Below, piece after piece: positions 5,561-7,262 of a stretch of 7,262 nucleotides of DNA (its first letter is position 1; the number at the start of each line of letters is the position of its first letter). The notes beneath the pieces are model-generated. The model saw only the letters and a program-made list of their open reading frames with translations. It was not told where the DNA came from and did not search any database. This DNA is from Methylococcaceae bacterium (GTDB lineage: Bacteria; Pseudomonadota; Gammaproteobacteria; Methylococcales; Methylomonadaceae), in the NCBI GenBank assembly GCA_947506075.1, contig CANNNN010000128.1:1-7262 (forward strand), written 5' to 3'. A program made the translations under genes and the position numbers.

Positions 5561-7262
5561 TTATCTATACCTAACCTCTACCGCCTCACTCCCCAACAGC
5601 GTTTTCAAGCGCGCAACCAGTTCATCGGTTGGGTGTATCCGCCACTCATCACCCAACAGCAGGTTTGCTTTTGCAACGCCCGATGTATAACTGATGCCCA
5701 CAGGACAGCCTCCGCCCTTAAAAGGCTCCAGCACGGCCATCAGCCTCGCAACAAAACCAGGGGCATCATGCTCCGCCGCATTCCAAACCAGCTGTACGCT
5801 TCTGGCAAAAACCTCTCTAGCCTGCTCCATGCTGTACAGCTTTTCTACCGTTAAGCGCAGCGTTCCCAAATAATCGTCAATACCTAATGCGCCTTCCGCT
5901 ATCAACAGGCTATCGCGGGTAAAAACACTACGATATTTTTCGTAAACGTCGCCAAATGTCGCAATTTCAAGCCTGCCTGTCCTATCATCTATCGTCGCAA
6001 AACCCATGGTTTTACCGTTCTTGGTCTGACGGGTGCGCACTTCGACGACCAAACCGGCCGTTCTAGCTTCCATTTTCCTCGCTTTGGTTCGCTCAACCGT
6101 AGCCAACAGCGACTCTATGGTTCCATTGGTAAACTGCCTTAATTCAGCCTCGTATTGGTTGATCGGATGTCCGGTAAGAAATAAACCCAGGGTCAGCTTC
6201 TCGGCATTCAATCGTTCATTTTCAGACCACGGTTCAACCACAGTGCTATAAGCATGAACATCCTCCAGATCCTCGGCATTAACGGCCAGACCAAATAAAT
6301 CGTTCTGACCTGTTTTCGCCATTTTACCGTGCTGCTCGGCGACTTTTAAGACGGTCGGCAACTCCGCCAAATGCCCTGCCCGGTTATCATCGAATTCATC
6401 GAAAGCCCCGGCGCGTATCAGCGCCTCCAGCACCCGCCGGTTGAATTTACGCAAATCCACCCGCTTGCATAAATCATACAGTCCCGAAAACACACCGTGT
6501 TCCTCGCGTTCAATCAACATCTCTTCGATGGCCGCCTCACCCACGCCTTTCAGAGCACCCAAGCCATAGACTATATGGCCGTCATCGTTAACGGTGAATT
6601 TGTATCTGGAAACATTGATGGTCGGCGGACGGACTTCCAGCTTCATCTGCTTGCATTCTTCGATCAGAATGACCACCTTGTCGGTGTTATCCATATCGGC
6701 CGACAGCACCGCCGCCATAAACTCCGGTTGATAATGGGCTTTGAGCCAGGCGGTTTGATAGGCAACCAGTGCGTAAGCGGCCGAATGCGATTTGTTGAAA
6801 CCGTAACCGGCAAATTTTTCCATCAAATCGAACACGTAGGTGGCGATTTTTTCGTCGACCTGATTTTCTATCGCGCCGGCGGTAAATTTATCCCGTTCCT
6901 TGGCCATTTCCTCAGGCTTTTTCTTACCCATCGCCCGGCGCAGCATGTCAGCCCCGCCCAGCGTATACAACGCCATTTCACGGGCGATTTGCATCACCTG
7001 TTCCTGATACAAAATAACGCCGTTGGTCGGCTTTAAAATCGGCACCAGCAACGGATGTGCATATTCTGCTTTGGCGCCATGTTTTACGTTGATGTAATCA
7101 TCGACCATGCCCGATTCCAGCGGCCCGGGACGAAACAGCGCCACCAACGCGATAATATCATCGAAGCAATCGGGCTTGAGCTTTTTAATTAGCTCCTTCA
7201 TGCCACGCGATTCGAGCTGGAACACAGCGGTAGTCTGGGCGTTGGTCAGCAGTTTGTAGGAA
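5561..7262 (-). CDS. dnaE: DNA polymerase III subunit alpha, C-terminal half (5' end cut by window edge)
   Basis: Catalytic subunit of the replicative DNA polymerase III holoenzyme. The frame is open from the right edge to a TAA at 5563-5561 and gives 566 residues, about half of the usual ~1160. The PHP domain and most of the palm lie outside the window. Seen here, in window residue numbers: TTAVFQLESRGM (10-21) and FRPGPL (43-48) at the end of the palm; LGGADMLRRAMGKKKPEEMA and GYGFNKSHSAAYAL (152-165) in the fingers; a helix-hairpin-helix GLGALKGVGEAAIE (about 233-246); the internal beta-clamp motif QNDLF (319-323); an OB-fold from about 400 to 475 (AGLVVEV...IDDRTGRLEI); and a C-terminal tau-contact region ending EVRYR. 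All match the E. coli-type DnaE1 order. The GTG at 7225-7223 is an internal valine codon (TTAVFQ), not a start. The next gene starts 55 bp downstream on the same strand, with no obvious terminator between them. Confidence 0.97.
   Translation of the reverse strand, partial: SYKLLTNAQTTAVFQLESRGMKELIKKLKPDCFDDIIALVALFRPGPLESGMVDDYINVKHGAKAEYAHPLLVPILKPTNGVILYQEQVMQIAREMALYTLGGADMLRRAMGKKKPEEMAKERDKFTAGAIENQVDEKIATYVFDLMEKFAGYGFNKSHSAAYALVAYQTAWLKAHYQPEFMAAVLSADMDNTDKVVILIEECKQMKLEVRPPTINVSRYKFTVNDDGHIVYGLGALKGVGEAAIEEMLIEREEHGVFSGLYDLCKRVDLRKFNRRVLEALIRAGAFDEFDDNRAGHLAELPTVLKVAEQHGKMAKTGQNDLFGLAVNAEDLEDVHAYSTVVEPWSENERLNAEKLTLGLFLTGHPINQYEAELRQFTNGTIESLLATVERTKARKMEARTAGLVVEVRTRQTKNGKTMGFATIDDRTGRLEIATFGDVYEKYRSVFTRDSLLIAEGALGIDDYLGTLRLTVEKLYSMEQAREVFARSVQLVWNAAEHDAPGFVARLMAVLEPFKGGGCPVGISYTSGVAKANLLLGDEWRIHPTDELVARLKTLLGSEAVEVRYR
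6293..6307 (-). other. Beta-clamp binding motif QNDLF within dnaE
   Basis: The pentapeptide Q-N-D-L-F fits the clamp-binding consensus (QxxLF type) and sits where E. coli DnaE carries its internal QADMF motif, after the helix-hairpin-helix and before the OB-fold. This motif tethers the polymerase to the sliding clamp for processive synthesis. Assignment is from motif and position only. Confidence 0.8.

Noticed and set aside
6497..7036. Plus-strand open frame of 179 codons inside dnaE
   Set aside because: It lies wholly antisense to well-conserved DnaE sequence; its translation is low-complexity His/Gly/Phe-rich with no recognisable domain. It is a shadow frame.
7223..7225. GTG as a start codon for a short dnaE-like gene
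   Set aside because: The frame continues upstream to the window edge with conserved DnaE sequence (TTAVFQLES), so this is an internal valine codon of a truncated view, not a separate gene.
1..7262. CRISPR array, tRNA or rRNA gene, insertion sequence or attachment site
   Set aside because: None seen. The window is almost entirely filled by four minus-strand coding sequences, with no spaced repeats, terminal inverted repeats or transposase-like frames.

Overview
The window is a stretch of a bacterial chromosome with every supported gene on the minus strand, so the genes run from right to left. It holds the 3' half of dnaE (replicative DNA polymerase III alpha subunit) and, 55 bp downstream, a tightly packed three-gene cluster. 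That cluster encodes a tripartite heavy-metal exporter of the CusCBA type: a TolC-like outer-membrane channel, a CusB-like periplasmic adaptor and a CusA-like RND pump. Both edges cut a gene. DnaE lacks its N-terminal half at the right edge. CusA lacks roughly its last 75-80 residues at the left edge.

Layout from transcription start to end: dnaE 7262-5561 (partial); intergenic 5560-5506 with a small inverted repeat and a strong Shine-Dalgarno; outer-membrane factor 5505-4216; adaptor cusB 4223-2904; pump cusA 2911-1 (partial). The two junctions inside the cluster both overlap by exactly 8 bp, so the three proteins are probably translationally coupled. No gene-free stretch longer than 55 bp exists.

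How the genes work together: CusA is a proton-driven inner-membrane trimer that takes up metal from the periplasm or cytoplasm. CusB links it to the outer-membrane channel and carries its own methionine metal site. The channel opens to the outside. CusA keeps the methionine relay described for E. coli CusA (here M391, M485, M572, M622, M672, plus E624). CusB keeps three methionines at nearly the same numbering as the E. coli Cu(I)/Ag(I) site. The likely substrate is therefore monovalent copper or silver rather than Zn/Co/Cd. Comparisons with E. coli proteins here are made from memory, not from an alignment run.

Organism: the DnaE fragment resembles the proteobacterial (E. coli-type DnaE1) form throughout, including the internal clamp-binding motif, and base composition is near 50% GC. 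A gammaproteobacterium is most likely. A methanotroph-like (Methylococcales) origin is an impression only. I found no undescribed system. The points worth a second look are details: an extra aspartate in the CusA proton-relay helix, the unusual dnaE neighbourhood, the matched 8-bp overlaps, the absence of cusF and the inverted repeat upstream.
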